64,000 nt of DNA from Ceratopteris richardii (GCA_020310875.1 CM035444.1:20286723-20350722); one strand, 5' to 3'. Shown: positions 44,290 to 56,700, counted from the stretch's first letter. The notes: generated by a model not told the origin, from the sequence alone. Numbers and translations: made by a program.

Positions 44290-45900
44290 AGGGGCTTCTC
44301 CAGTAGTTAATCATGAAAGGTAATTTGCTCTAAGATGGATCTTTCCCTTCCTGACTAGTACTTCGAAGTTGTACTCCATTAATAATAGAAACCAACATAT
44401 CAATCATCCAGTGTTACATGGCTTATTAGCTAAGTAAAACAATGCCTAATGATCTGTGACAAACTTGAACTTATTCGCCAATAAGTAATGCCTGAATTTT
44501 TTTATTGCATAAATCATTCTTAATCCCTCACGCGTTGTACTGGTGTAATTTTCTTTTTTTGCCACATTTAGTTGTCTACTTGCATAAGCTATGGGAAGAT
44601 CTATATTGCTTTCATTCGTGGGTTGTGTCAACACACACCCTATGGCATAGTTGGATGCATCCACATGTGCATGGAATGGCTTACCCCAATCTAGTGTAGT
44701 TAACATGGGTGCTGAACACAATCATCTTTTGAGTTCATTGAATGATTTCTCACATTCATCTGTCCATTCACACTTGGTCAAAAGGGAGTGCAGAGGCTTT
44801 GCAATAATCACGTACATGTGTATAAATTGTTGATAATAACCACAATGTCCCATGAAAGCCTATACCTCCTTCAGTTTTTTGGCCTCGACAATTCTGCAAT
44901 TACTCTCACTTTCTCTTCATCCATAGAGATTCCATTCTTTGATACAATGCGTCCTAGAATCTTGCCTTGCCTGACCATGAAAACACATTTTTCTGGGTTC
45001 AAACAAACCTGATATTCTCGACATTTGTAAAAAAATTGCCTAAATTTAGGGATGTGGGTCTATCTCATGTCAGAATGTACACACAAAACGTCCACGTAAA
45101 TTTCCAAGTTCTTTCGTAGGAATTCCCTAAAGACATGACACATGAGTCGTTGAAATGTGGCTGGTGCATTTGTCAGCCCTAATGACATCACACGAAATGC
45201 AAATATGCCCCACTCTATGGCAAAGGCTGTCTTATGTTGATCTTTAGGACCAATGGCTACTTGATTATAGCCTAAGAATCCATTAAGAAAGCTGTAGAAT
45301 TCCTTGTCCAGAACTCGTTCCAATAAATGCTTTGTGATAGGAAGAGGATAACTGTCTCTAATCATCGTGGCATTAAATTTTTAAAGGTTAACACACACAC
45401 ACATGCAATTTCCCAGTTTTCTTGGGCATGACCACAATGGGGAATACCCATTTGATATGTTCAATTTTGTAAATAAATCCAGCTTCTATCAGATGATCTA
45501 TCTCCTCTTTAATCTTGGCAACATAATTATCATTATAGGTGTATGGTTTTGCTTAGAGGGCTTGACCTCTCAAGTCATAGGAATTCTATGGGAGCATATA
45601 TCTGGGTCCACACCTTTCAAATCCTTGTAACTCCAAGCAAACACATCTCTATATTCTTGTAATTGGGCACTTAACTCTTCTTCTTCTTCCTCCATCAAAT
45701 CATGCCCTATGTATGTGCATTTTTCTTCTCCTTCTTCTATCATGACTATTATTTTTTTGGTTTTTTCTTAATTATCATATACTTCTCCAATGCCTACTTC
45801 TTGTTTAGGCATCCGTACCATAACTCTTCTTTCTTCTATTTCATATTTTTAAAGTTCTCTAGTACTTCCAAAAGATGTTCTTTTTCTTCCATCTTAGGAA
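44290..45900 (-). mobile_element. Gypsy-2 reverse transcriptase and RNase H
   Basis: The minus strand gives TIRDSYPLPIT-like sequence, YNQVAIGPKDQHKTAFAIEW and GLTNAPATFQRLMCHVF near 45100-45360 for reverse transcriptase, and HAHVDASNYAIGCVLTQPTN and YASRQLNVAK near 44560-44690 for RNase H. Confidence 0.9.
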
Positions 45901-46559
45901 ATTTCTCTTGCTTCTTTTTGTGCTTACTTTCTTTACATTCTGTGAGTGATGGGTCATTCAACTTGATTGTCCTTCCCCATCTCAAGGGTAGTGGCTTCCA
46001 CAAAGTAAAGATACTCCTCTTTTGTTGAGCAGAAGGGTTCCATGATAATGGACTCTAGGTCCTCATCACTCGTTTCATCTAGCTCTTGGGCCGATTCCCT
46101 GCATTCTTCTAGAAGAGGCTCCTCTGCTAAGGGTTCTATCATAAAGATGGGAATGTCATATCCATCCTCATCATAGTGAGGGGTCCATTGTTCTTCATTC
46201 ACTACTATATCCATGGTGGCTAAGACCTTTTCATAACCATGAGGCTCGAATTCCTCATCGAGAAACACTATCAAGGCGTATGCAGGATCTTGAAGAGTTC
46301 AAGGATGTCATTCGGAACCTAAAGCTCCAGCATTTAATCATTCTTCCTCTTGTTTAGCTACCTTACACATCCACAAATGAGTCTCCTCGTGCAACCATGA
46401 AGGTTCTGATTCTATATATTGCACCGACTCTGTTTCTTCAGGCATCCTATGGATGGTATTCCACTTGATTGGGGGTATATCACGATGGAACAATCCTTGA
46501 GGTTGACTTTGGTGGTCACTCCTAAGTGTTGCATGTACAAGGAATTAGTTCCCCAATCC

Positions 46560-47045
46560 TGTACAATGGTGATGAACCATCACGATGGTCTCAACCCATC
46601 ACGATTGGTATGGCACAATTGCGATGGTCTAGAGATAGTCGTGATGGTCTATACAAAGCACGTCACTGCAACGGTCTGAATTAGGTGTGTCGTCGTGATG
46701 GTTTGGAGTGCACAAGATGCGATGGCCTAAGTCTAATGAGTCATCGTGATGGCCTGAGCCAATCGTGATGGTCAAGGGTCAAGTGAGTCATCACGATGGT
46801 CATCATGCATCACGATGGTGTGAGTCAATCGTGATAGTGTAGAATGGGCATGATCGTCACAATGGTATACCTGAATCATCACGATGGTCTCAAACCATTG
46901 TCATGGCATGAGCCCTATGCAATGGTTTAGTCTCGTCATGATGGCATGGGCCAATTGTGATGGTGATGCCTTGTCGTGATGGAATGATCCAATCCCAATG
47001 GTGTTGCCTCATCGTGATGGTGTGAGCCAATCGTGATGGTTCACT
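46560..47045 (-). repeat. Decayed CCATCGCGA array in the Gypsy-2 leader
   Basis: About 20 units of the form CCATCACGATGGT or CATCGTGATGG recur every 18-30 bp. They are the Gypsy-1 leader unit with the inner CG dinucleotides turned to CA or TG, the pattern left by deamination of methylated cytosine. Position between the LTR and pol is the same as in Gypsy-1. Confidence 0.85.
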
Positions 47046-47510
47046 AAAATCAAAATTTTTGTAATGTGTCTATGGATTCCTCTATGCACAAGTGCGCTCT
47101 ATACCATGCCAATGATGCAATCACAAATAGGTGAAGTTCTTAGACCGGCGTGATGGTGTGAGACCTATGAAAGAAATGATAGAAAGTGAAAATTTTTACC
47201 TTTTCAAAGTTGTCCTGTCGTACTCGAGCACTCTCCTGCATGAAAAATTCAAAAGCACAAACACACACTCTTGCTCAAGAGCTCTCTCTCTCTCTCAGAC
47301 ATTCACAAATGAGGAAAATGGGGTGAGTAGATGGATATGGTGAATATTTAGATTTTTTTGTGATGCCAGAAGACGATGCGGGGGTGAAGAAGGAGTTTAG
47401 GGAAGGTGCAAAACACTAAAAACAATGCAAAAACAACCACAAAACTTAAATTAATTACCTTTCAATACCAATTCATATATCTTACCATCACACGTTCATC
47501 CTAGAGCTCA

Positions 47511-47528
47511 TCCCCAACAATGGTGCCA
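47511..47528 (-). promoter_or_regulatory. Gypsy-2 primer-binding site
   Basis: The minus strand reads TGGCACCATTGTTGGGGA, the Gypsy-1 site TGGCGCCATTGCCGGGGA with CpG-type changes, a few bases after the LTR end. Confidence 0.8.
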
Positions 47529-47535
47529 AATTTGA

Positions 47536-48207
47536 TGTTGTTCTAAACAAGGATAAGCACCACATCAAGAAGCTACACCTCCTTAATTGTCAATCTATGG
47601 AAGATATAGGTTGATATGAAGATCGTGAATGAGTGAAGTGAGTGGTGGTGAAGGTGAGAAGCATGCAAATGCACACACACATACACTAACACACACACAC
47701 ATGGTAGAGAGAAGCAAGAAGCAATGGAAGGTAAAAGATAAGCTCTATTACTCAAGAACACTTTTACAAGCTCTCAAATAAGCTACAATATCTAACAAGC
47801 TAACCTAAAAAATGAGCTCTCTAGCTCCTTTTATAGTTTCTAGACTAGTTTTGACTGGTTTCAAACATAATATCTGACATAGTTAAAAATTAGGTTCTCG
47901 GAGTCATTTGGAGGTCCGAATGAAGTCTAAAAATAACCAAAATTGGTATGATCATTTTACCTAGGCTCCTCAAGCTTGAGGACTCCTCAAATTGCAAAAA
48001 ATGGAGCTACATGATACAAAATTGGGTGTTCTTTGGTACATATGTTACAAGAGTGATGAAAATCACTGTTTGAAGTTTTGAAGAAAGTATCAAAAAGCAT
48101 ATTTCTTGAAAAATGACATGTGTGTCCCCCTACAACTTACTGCATTCCCCATTTACATGCTGCCTTTGCACCGATGCTTGTGTTCGCTACCGGATGCACT
48201 GCCAACA
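47536..48207 (-). repeat. Gypsy-2 LTR (5' side of the element), 672 bp
   Basis: On the minus strand it begins TGTTGGCAGTGCATCC and ends AGAACAACA. It aligns along its length with the Gypsy-1 LTR: GTAACATATGTACC, AGCTCCATTTT, GAGGAGTCCTCAAGCTTGAG, the TATAAAA box at 47829-47835 with GGAGCTAGAGAGCTC, and TTAAGGAGGTG near the end. Divergence between the two LTR families is around 20% by eye. Confidence 0.88.
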
Positions 48208-49111
48208 TCAACCATTTCTTGTCTCAACTTATCACTTTATGACATTCTCTTCTCAAGTTAGCGTGATCATTGTCCTCAATGATTAACTATTGAAGTTCTT
48301 AAGGATTTTGAACTTCATGAAAAAATTCATGATTATGAAAGATTAACCCATTAACATGTGTAGGTTCTCATATAGGCTTTAGTTTCATTTTGGACATCTT
48401 TCAATCCAAATTCTTATTATCACTAAATTATGGTTAATAAGAAGAGAAAGATCACATGACTTGTAGCCTAAGTCCTTGGCCATGCTGATTAGGCATGCCA
48501 TGGGTTTTATGGAGCTGAAGAATCCATAATGAGTACTTCAAGCTTAAGGTTCTTTGTAGGTTGTATTAAGATCTATTGGCTTTCAGATTAAGCCATCATA
48601 TAGAAAGCATAAAAGGATAATGGTCATTAAAACCATACCATTAAACTTTTATGCTTCTGACTTCATATTGAGAATTCATTTCCTATCTTAAAATCTGTCT
48701 CTGATTCCATCAACCCATAAATACATGATACAATTCACTAATATGCATACTTAATGTATGCTAAAAACATATACATCTTTTCTTGGAGATGATTAGCATG
48801 CATAAGGTCCCAAAATTGAACATTCCTTCAAGGAATTCACACTTGGAACTCCTTTCTATGCACGATTCTATTTTCCACATATGCTCAAAATTTGTATACA
48901 TGCCATGCTATGTGAACACTTTATGTTCATTCATTCTCTAACAATTTTTATGTGGTGCGTTTTATTCATGGTATGCTATAAGTACATCCTTTGGATGACA
49001 AATTTCATGCATCACTATGCATTTGGACTTCACCTACACCTTTTGATATGCATCTTTACATGGATTAAATTAACATGGTAACATAAAGGAGCAAAATGGA
49101 AAATAATACTT
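48208..49111. other. Unassigned AT-rich stretch
   Basis: No domain or convincing frame on either strand. It is the left flank of Copia-D and the right flank of Gypsy-2. Confidence 0.4.
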
Positions 49112-49116
49112 ATCTC

Positions 49117-49329
49117 TGTTGATATATTTTTGTAATGATGTGTGTGACACACTTAGGACCACTAGGGCACTTTTTTCCCTTGTCTTGTATATACTCCTAT
49201 AACCCTAATGGGTCACTTATCTTTGTACATTCACTTGGTAATAGTTTTAGTATTGTGTGTTGTGCTCCAGGCTTCTTCTTGTTCTTCCTTGTGCCGTTCA
49301 CATCCTTTTGCAGACCTCAAACTCCAATA
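49117..49329 (+). repeat. Copia-D 5' LTR
   Basis: Starts TGTTGATATATTT and ends CTCCAATA, followed by a tRNA-Met primer site in the form TTGGTATTAGAG. It aligns well with the Copia-E LTRs, so D and E are one family. Confidence 0.88.
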
Positions 49330-50228
49330 GTTGGTATTAGAGAAGGTCGTCGTTTCATCTAGGGCATCATTGAAACTCCTTCAATCACAGTCTCAAAATC
49401 GCTTGAAATTTGGTGAGCATACTCATGCTGATTAGGAGTTCAAAATGGCTTCGCTCTGTGGTGTCAAAATTTCAGCTTGAGCTCCTTTTGGCCTCCAAAT
49501 GCACTATTGTAGTGCCTATGTAGGCAATTTCATCCTTTTGTGCCAAACATATATACACGTTTTGATTTTCCAGTACAAGCACCTCAAAGTTTGCTACAAG
49601 TATAGTAGAGCTTGATAGGGTAGTTTTGTTTAAATTTTTGAGATACAATCATTTTTTTGCATCAGGGTATCTTTGTCAGTGGTCGTGGCTGAAAGTAATG
49701 ATGTATTCCATATGTTGACTATTGAGGAAAAGTTGGATGGTATCAATTATCCATTATGGGCATATATGATGCATCATGCATCGGTAGCAAAAGGACTATG
49801 GAATATTGTGCCGAGTGTTGAAAAATGACCTATTACACCTCCAAATACAATTGTTGAAGGTGATGTAGGTGGCATTGAAGATGAGGATATTCAAATTCCT
49901 TTTCGTGATGCGTTTCTTAATGCACATACTGTAGAGAAACTTCAATGGGTTGGAAGAGATGCTCAAGCACATGCATTGATAGATTTTTCTATCAAACCTG
50001 CCACTATCCCTCATATTCACTATTGCAAAATAGGAAAGGATGCTTGGGACACACTTACCACCTTATGCAAGGCAAGAAGTAAGGCTCATGTTACTTACCT
50101 TTGAAAATAGTTGGAGAGTGAGGATATGAATGAAGGAGATTCCATGGATAAAGATCAAAGATTTGAAGGAACAATTGATTTTTGCTGATGGTCTTGCCAG
50201 ACAATTCACTTGTGTAGACTGTTCTGAA

Positions 50229-50369
50229 TGGAATATATTTTTGTTGGGTACAATTTTGAAAGAAAAGGCTATTGTCTGTATCATCCATATAATAAAAAAA
50301 ATGGAATATATTTTTGTTGGGTACAATTTTGAAAGAAAAGGCTATTGTCTGTATCATCCATATAATAAA
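50229..50369. repeat. 68-bp tandem duplication in Copia-D
   Basis: 50229-50296 and 50302-50369 are identical, separated by five bases (period 73). The unit encodes the integrase C-terminal block FVGYNFERKGYCLYHPYN. Perfect identity inside an old relic shows that the duplication is much younger than the insertion. Confidence 0.93.
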
Positions 50370-52405
50370 CATATTTTGGTTAGCTGTGATGTTTCTTTTT
50401 TGTGTAAGATGCAATTCAACCATTTCTTTCATGTACTAAGGAGACATGAGTTAGCTCCAAAGATGTGTATGACACTTTGCTACCTCTTTTTATAGGTGGA
50501 CAGTCAAGTGTTGGTCCAAATGAGGCAATGTCTTAGCCTTTATAGGTTACACATGATGATGCAGATAAATCCATTTCTAATGTAGGTTTACATGATGCAA
50601 TTGTTCATGAGAGGGTTGATATAGAGGAGGCAAAAACTATGCCTAAATGATTGGTGCAAACTTTGTGGGATAGCAAATTAAATGCATCTTTGTCATATTG
50701 TACTCATTCAGGCTCTCATAGTGCCTTATTTACATTAGATTGCTTTGCTATGGCTAATTCTAGTCAATGTGATGAGAATGAGCCTGTTTCTTTTGATGAA
50801 ACATAAAATTCAAAAACTTAGATGGTTGCTATGCAATCCGAATATGATGCTATTATGAAGAATGGTACTTGGACTTTATGTGATTTGCCTCCAGGCAAAA
50901 AGACCATTGGAACTAAATGGGTATACAAGTTTAATCATAAACCTAATGGAACAATTGATAGATATAATTCTAGGTTTTGTTCCAAAAGGTTATGCTCAAG
51001 AAAGAGGCATTGATTTTGATGGGACCTTTGCAACCACTTGCAAAATGACCACCGTTTGTAGCATCTGTGCACTTGCAACACATCATGGTTGGAATGTACA
51101 TCAATTGGACATTAAAACTGCATTTTTGAATGGGGACTTACATGAAGGAGTGTATATACTTCAGTCTCATGGTTTTGTGTAGAAAGGGCATGAAAACAAA
51201 GTGCACAGGTTGAAAAAGGCATTATATGGTTTGAAGAAAGTACCACATGCTTGGCATGAAAAGATACATGCGGAGTTGATTGCACATGGTTTCGAGAATA
51301 GTCCAATTGAGAGCACCTTATATGTTAAGCATGCAAATGATGAGCTTCTGATCATTGTTTTCTATGTTGATGACATGCTGCTCACTAGTCCTAATGAGAA
51401 GCATATTGCTGATTTTAAGGCTGATTTTCATGCCTCTTTTGAGATGTCACATTTGAGGCATTTGCATCATTATTTGGGAATTCAATTTATGCAAGTTGAT
51501 GGTGGAGATAGTTCTATGCCAAAAAATATATATATTGATACATTATCATCGTGTTTGGACCTTGAAGATTCCAAACCTATTGCCAATTGTATGGAAATAG
51601 GTTTGCCGCTGAGTGTTCATGATGCAGGAGATTCATTTGATGTTGTTCTCTATCACCAACCTGTTGAATGCTTGATTTACTCATGCATAACTCAGCCTAA
51701 TATTTAGTTTTCTATCTCTTAGATGAGTAGGTTTATGCACTGCCCAAGTTTCAAGCATTGGTAGGCGATTAAGTGCATCTTTCACTACTTGAGTGGTACC
51801 TGACTACTTGGATTGTTTTATCCTTAAGAGGGATCACTACTGCTAGATATACATGCATTTTCTAACCCTAACTGGGATGTTTGCTATGACACCTGTGTGT
51901 CCACTAGTGGATTTTGCTTCATGCTTGGTAGCTCATGCATATCTTAGTCGAGCAAAAAGCAGGCTACTATGGCCACTTCTAGTTGTGAGGCTGAGTAGAG
52001 TATAGGGTAGCTTTCATAGTGATTGTTGAGTGTGTGTGGCTCAGATGCCTTTTGGCTGATTTTGGTGTTGGTAAGTCTTCTTCCACCACCACCTTCACTA
52101 ACCGTCAGAGTGCATTGGCAGTTGCAAGGAACCCTATGTTCCATGCTCACACAAAGCACATTGAGGTGCATTATCATTATGTAAGGGAGAGGTTCGATAT
52201 TCGAGAGATCAATTTGGCATATGTGCCCACAGAGGATAACATTACATATGTTTTCATAAAGGCTCTACCTTGGGAGAAGTTTGAAGCTTTCCGCAAAGCT
52301 TTGGGCTTACTTCATTTGGTGGATTGATCTCTTTCCACATACCTTGGCACTTCCTTATACATGAGTGCCAACTCCTTGTTCATCGCATCACTCCTAGGGG
52401 ATATT

Positions 52406-52558
52406 TGTTGATATATTTCAGTAGTGACATGTGTGAACACACTTAGGACTTTTGGGGCACTTTTTTCCCTCTTTAGTAGTTTGTTTTCCCCCCTGCTTGT
52501 ATATATGCCTAACCCTCACATATCACTTGCGTGCTTCTGTAGACCTCAAACTCCAACA
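52406..52558 (+). repeat. Copia-D 3' LTR
   Basis: Starts TGTTGATATATTTCAGTAG after a CCTAGGGGATATT tract and ends CTCCAACA; ATCTC follows at 52559. Confidence 0.87.
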
Positions 52559-52563
52559 ATCTC

Positions 52564-54429
52564 TATTACATCTTTGTCCATCCATTGATCCATTGCATGA
52601 TGAGGTTTATCAGTTGGGATAATTTGAACTAGAGGTCGCAGTTTGGGATCCACTTGCTTCATCGATCTTCTACGCGTTTCTTTTGGGCATTAACATACTT
52701 ACTTGTATGCCCACGTATGATTTTTGCCTCACAAAAACTCTAAAGATGCCTCAATGCATGCATTTTGTATAATGAACAAACTTACACATTGACCTCTTAT
52801 ACTTAGCATATCACACAAGTGATAATTATTTAGTGCATATTCAATGTATGCTACATCATTTGCATATATAATGACTTCCATGCATACTTTATATATGTCA
52901 TGATCACATAAAAACCATGAGCGTGTGAAAGGAAAAATATTTATTTTCAATCTATGCTTGAATGCTTCTAAGAAGGTAATTCTTTCTATGCTACAAGAAT
53001 ATTACAGATGTGAACATTTAGGATATATGGTTCATGAACATGCATTTTCATTGCATGGAGTATCATTGTATAATTTCAAAACCATGCATAATAAAAAACA
53101 ATGCTTAGCTTTTCATTAATGCTTAGAGTCTTTCCTTTTGATGAAGTTGAAAGTGGAGATGCCAAAATCTTCATTCAAGCTCCAAGATTTTCGCTTCTTT
53201 TCATCACATGAAGCATTGCTTCATTATGGTGCTTCAACAGAGTGCAAATCTTTGCATTCTCTTTCTCTTTTTCTCCAAAAAGAGCTAAAAGCAAGGATAT
53301 TCGGATTGTATATATAATGTTCTAATGGTCGTAGAAGTAGGCAAAGAGAAAGATGATTTTCAGGTGCCCATTCCATATATAACACTTGAACTAGATCAAT
53401 TGGGACTGAAGAAAAGGGACTTGCAAATGCTTGCATGTGCGAGTGGCTAAGACAAGGGATAATAATCCCACATATCAAAGCCGACATGTCATTGTAGAGC
53501 TACATATGTCCCATTTTAGGGCTCATTGTCTCATCGAGGTTGGGAGAGAGCTTCACAAATTCGTCCTTGCCTCTAAAAGTGTTCATACATGTGTGGATGC
53601 TTGTCCAAGATCATCCATGATTGATTTTAAATTGATCTCCTTGCCCACCCATTGACTGGTTAGGGGTCACATGTGTAGAGGCCATGGCCTCCCTCTATAG
53701 GGGGTTCATATGAATTGCTTTTGCAAGCATAATCACAAAATTACGATGAGATCTATTAGATCCTTCACATGAATTCAGTTTCATAAAAATTGAATACCCC
53801 ATAATTCAAAAGAATCTAAGCATAACTGTAAGAAAAGATGAAACCTACCTTGACTTTGTTGAATAGTCAACATCTCTCCACATTAAGCTATCTAGCAAGA
53901 GTATAGAATCAACTATTCTAGACCACAATGTGTAAGAGAGAGAAGTTATCCATGCAACCAACTCCACCCATATATATACCTCTAAGCCAAGGGCAAAAAT
54001 GTGAGGAGAGCTTGCCACATGCCCCCTCCACATGGATTCTAATCCAATGCCTTCTTATCATGGAAAATCACATGAAATCATATGGCTCTCACATGGATTC
54101 TAAAAAGGATTCCTCCCAAGCTTGTACATGCAAATCCAAAGGCTTCAAAGGCCTCTCAAGGGTTAAATACCATACCCTTAGGAAATATTATACCCTCTCA
54201 AGGGTTAAATACCATACCATTCAATTGGGAGTACTCAAATCCAAATAGCTCAAAGGGTTCAAACCATAGTCTTGGAGACACTTTCCCAAGCATTTTCTAA
54301 TAGACTCCAAGGATCCTCAAAGTGACTTGGGACTCTCAAAACCCATGTCTTTTGCTTCTTGGAACCATATTCATACAAAAATTCTTTATATGATTAGGTA
54401 TTCACATGTTGTGCCTATTGTATTTCCTA
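52564..54429. other. Unassigned stretch with a possible exon remnant
   Basis: Mostly AT-rich with no recognised domain. On the minus strand, 52675-52564 reads about 38 codons without a stop (RRRSMKQVDPKLRPLVQIIP then TDKPHHAMDQWMD), more protein-like than the surroundings, and Copia-D lies at its end; I do not recognise the family. A 24-bp direct repeat, CTCTCAAGGGTTAAATACCA plus TACC, occurs near 54152 and 54197. Confidence 0.35.
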
Positions 54430-55360
54430 GTTGGGCATATGGACTCTTTTATGAAATGATTCATAAATGAGAAAGGAGACCATGTTCTCTATCCAAGTGT
54501 GAACAACTTCAATGTCAGAGGGATATGCATCAAGTAGATTATGAACAACAATTAGTGGTTCTTCATGAGTCAAGTGTGACAAGCGGTAAGCTTTAAAGTG
54601 TGTGGTACCATTTTTTACCCCTACATCAAAGTAAAATTGCATCGATAAGAGAAACCATCCTAAATAGTCTTCCCATGTTGCATGGATCATTCAATAGGTA
54701 AATCAAGCTTGATGTTATACTAAGAATTCGAATTTATTGACCACTAAATAGTAGTGGAGTTTCTTAACCACATATGTCATGAATAGTCCTTCTCTTTCAA
54801 TTGTGGTGTACTTTCTTTCAACACTTTTCAATTGATGGTTAGCATATGTAATGGCCATGTATAATTTTCCTTCTTACTGTTGTGCTAGTATGCAATCAAT
54901 TGTGTAATTGGATGCATATACATGAACGTGAAAAGGATTTGTCCAGTCTACCACTTTTAAATGGTACGGAGCTTAATATTTTCTTAAGATCCTCAAGAGC
55001 TTTCTCACATTCATCTATTTATTTAGCATGATTTAACAAATAGTAGAATCAATTAACAATAATTGCATACATGTGTATGAGTTTTCTATAATAATTGCAA
55101 TGGCCCATGAATGCGTTTACCTCTTTGAAATTCTTAGGTCTTGAAAAATCCAAAATAACCTTGATCATTTCCTCATGTAGCATAGAAGCTTTCCATTATT
55201 TGAGATTATATGACCCAAAATCTTGCCTTGTCTGACCATAAATACACACTTTCTAGCATTGAAAAAAAAAATCTTTCTAAGCTCCATTATGGGGAACTGT
55301 ATTTGAGTAGAATGAGCGCACACGTAATCCATGAATCTTTCTAGACTTCAAGGCACATTA
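54430..55360 (-). mobile_element. Gypsy-3: gypsy fragment, reverse transcriptase end to RNase H
   Basis: The minus strand reads a reverse transcriptase connection (MGHCNYYRKLIHMYAIIV-like) near 55080, then RNase H (HVHVYASNYTID, AITYANHQL, ERKYTTIEREGL) near 54940-54790 and a GWFLLSMQFYFDVGVKNG block near 54640. It resembles Gypsy-1 but is clearly more distant. Old, many breaks, no LTR seen. Confidence 0.8.
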
Positions 55361-55599
55361 ATGTTGGAATTCGGGATCAAGAATGTAGGGAAATAGAACA
55401 AGGAAGAAGAGCAAGCTTAGGAGCACAACACAAAGCGTATTACTAAGTGTTATATGTACAAAGGTTAGTAGCCCTTTAGGGATTTATTTCATCACTAATC
55501 GTTTTGCTACTTATGATGTCTTTTGCACTATTTTGTACGTATATTTCAGAAGACTAAAAAAACAAGGAAATAATTCATTACTTTGTAATACATGATTCA

Positions 55600-56241
55600 A
55601 CAACCTATTCAGACCATTGGTGATTATGCTTCTTTGTTTTGAAGCACCTTGAGACAGATTCTTGAAAGAGAACACCCTCTTGAAGAAATGGTGTACAATT
55701 GGTTTATTGAAGGACTAAACCCTATACTCAAGGAAAAGATTTGTCTTTATGCCTTGGATGATACATGGACATTGGCCTAGATTATCAATGCTACAAAACA
55801 TTCTGAGCAAAACTTAAATGTGGCCAATCCGTTTCTACAGTGGACTTTGGAGGCTGCAACATTGACACATCACACCACCACCACCTATTGAGGTAATCAA
55901 TTCTTTCAAACAAGTTTATTGTACAAAATGTAGAAATGTAGAACACATTGCAACAAATTGTGCTTTAAATCAAGTATATTGTGCTCTCTGTAATATAATG
56001 GATCATGGTACAGAGCACTACTTATATAACACTGATAATAGAGCTATGATAGCCAATTAGGTAAAAATTTGCCCTTACTACCATCAACCATATGTAACAA
56101 TATCCATCCTATTGAAGCTAGTAATAATATAGGAGTTAGTGGCACTTTGCATTCACCTCCCTTTGACCAAATTAGAAAGGCTATGGACAAGGCCAAAAAC
56201 GTTTCAATCGTACTCAACAAGCAGGTGGAAATTCTCTAAAT
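55600..56241 (+). mobile_element. Gypsy-4: gypsy gag fragment hosting Copia-E
   Basis: The plus strand reads a gag capsid end (ILEREHPLEEMVYNWFIEGL near 55650-55710) and nucleocapsid knuckles with CTKCRNVEHIATNC and CALCNIMDHGTEHY near 55930-56020. Copia-E interrupts it after 56241. The continuation right of Copia-E (from 61080) is not recognisable for long. Old, several breaks. Confidence 0.75.
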
Positions 56242-56464
56242 TGTTGATATATTTAGGTAGTGATGTGTGTGAACACACTAGGACTGCCAAGAAACTTTTT
56301 TCCGTCTTTCGGAGGTTTTTTCCCCGACTTGTATATACGCCTATAACCCTAATGAGTCGCTTATCTTTGTACATTCTCTTGGTAATACATATGTGTGTTG
56401 TGCTTCAAGCTTCTTCTTCTTCCTTGTGCTGTTTGTGTGCTTCCATAGACCTCAAACTCCAACA
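56242..56464 (+). repeat. Copia-E 5' LTR
   Basis: Starts TGTTGATATATTTAGG, ends AACTCCAACA; the primer site TTGGTATCAGAACAGG follows. A perfect second copy lies at 62482-62704 because of the tandem duplication. Confidence 0.9.
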
Positions 56465-56568
56465 ATTGGTATCAGAACAGGTCATCACTTCATCTAGGGC
56501 GTCATTGACACCCCTCTGATCATAGTCTCAGAATCGCTCAAAAGTTGGTGAGCATAATCAGGGTGAGC

Positions 56569-56700
56569 ATACATAGTCAATGGCCATGGTTGAAGGTAGT
56601 GATGTATTCTGTATGTTGGCTGTTGAGGATAAGTTGGTAAGCATACATAGTCAGTGGCCATGGTTGAAAGTAGTGATGTATTCCGTATGTTGGTTGTATG
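56569..56700. repeat. Tandem duplication of about 73 bp at the Copia-E gag start
   Basis: GCATACATAGTCAATGGCCA and the following gag-start sequence occur at 56569 and again at 56641 with a few differences, so the start of gag is present twice in direct succession. The period is about 72-73 bp, as in the Copia-D duplication, though the duplicated sequences are unrelated. Confidence 0.88.

Larger units (their letters stand above)
39885..48207 (-). mobile_element. Gypsy-2: old relative of Gypsy-1
   Basis: Read on the minus strand: a 672-bp LTR (48207-47536), primer site, leader with the CCATCGCGA array, sequence matching the linker after the Gypsy-1 protease (near 46550), acidic linker, reverse transcriptase, RNase H, integrase, second protease-like region, the conserved noncoding block and the start of ORF3. 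Protein similarity to Gypsy-1 is high, about 80% in reverse transcriptase by eye. Gag was not recognised and no second LTR was found at the left end. It is an old fossil with many breaks and marked CpG loss. Shared parts show which Gypsy-1 features are ancestral. Confidence 0.9.
49117..52558 (+). mobile_element. Copia-D: old Ty1/copia element with both LTRs
   Basis: A perfect ATCTC target duplication (49112-49116 and 52559-52563) marks the edges. Parts seen: 213-bp 5' LTR, primer site near 49331, gag start (SNDVFHMLTIEEKLDGINYP) near 49700, an integrase C-terminal block (FVGYNFERKGYCLYHP) near 50310, reverse transcriptase from about 50820 with VFYVDDMLLTS near 51360, RNase H to about 52327 and a 153-bp 3' LTR. 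It is a relative of Copia-C and E. Old, more than five breaks, shorter than a whole element. Confidence 0.9.
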
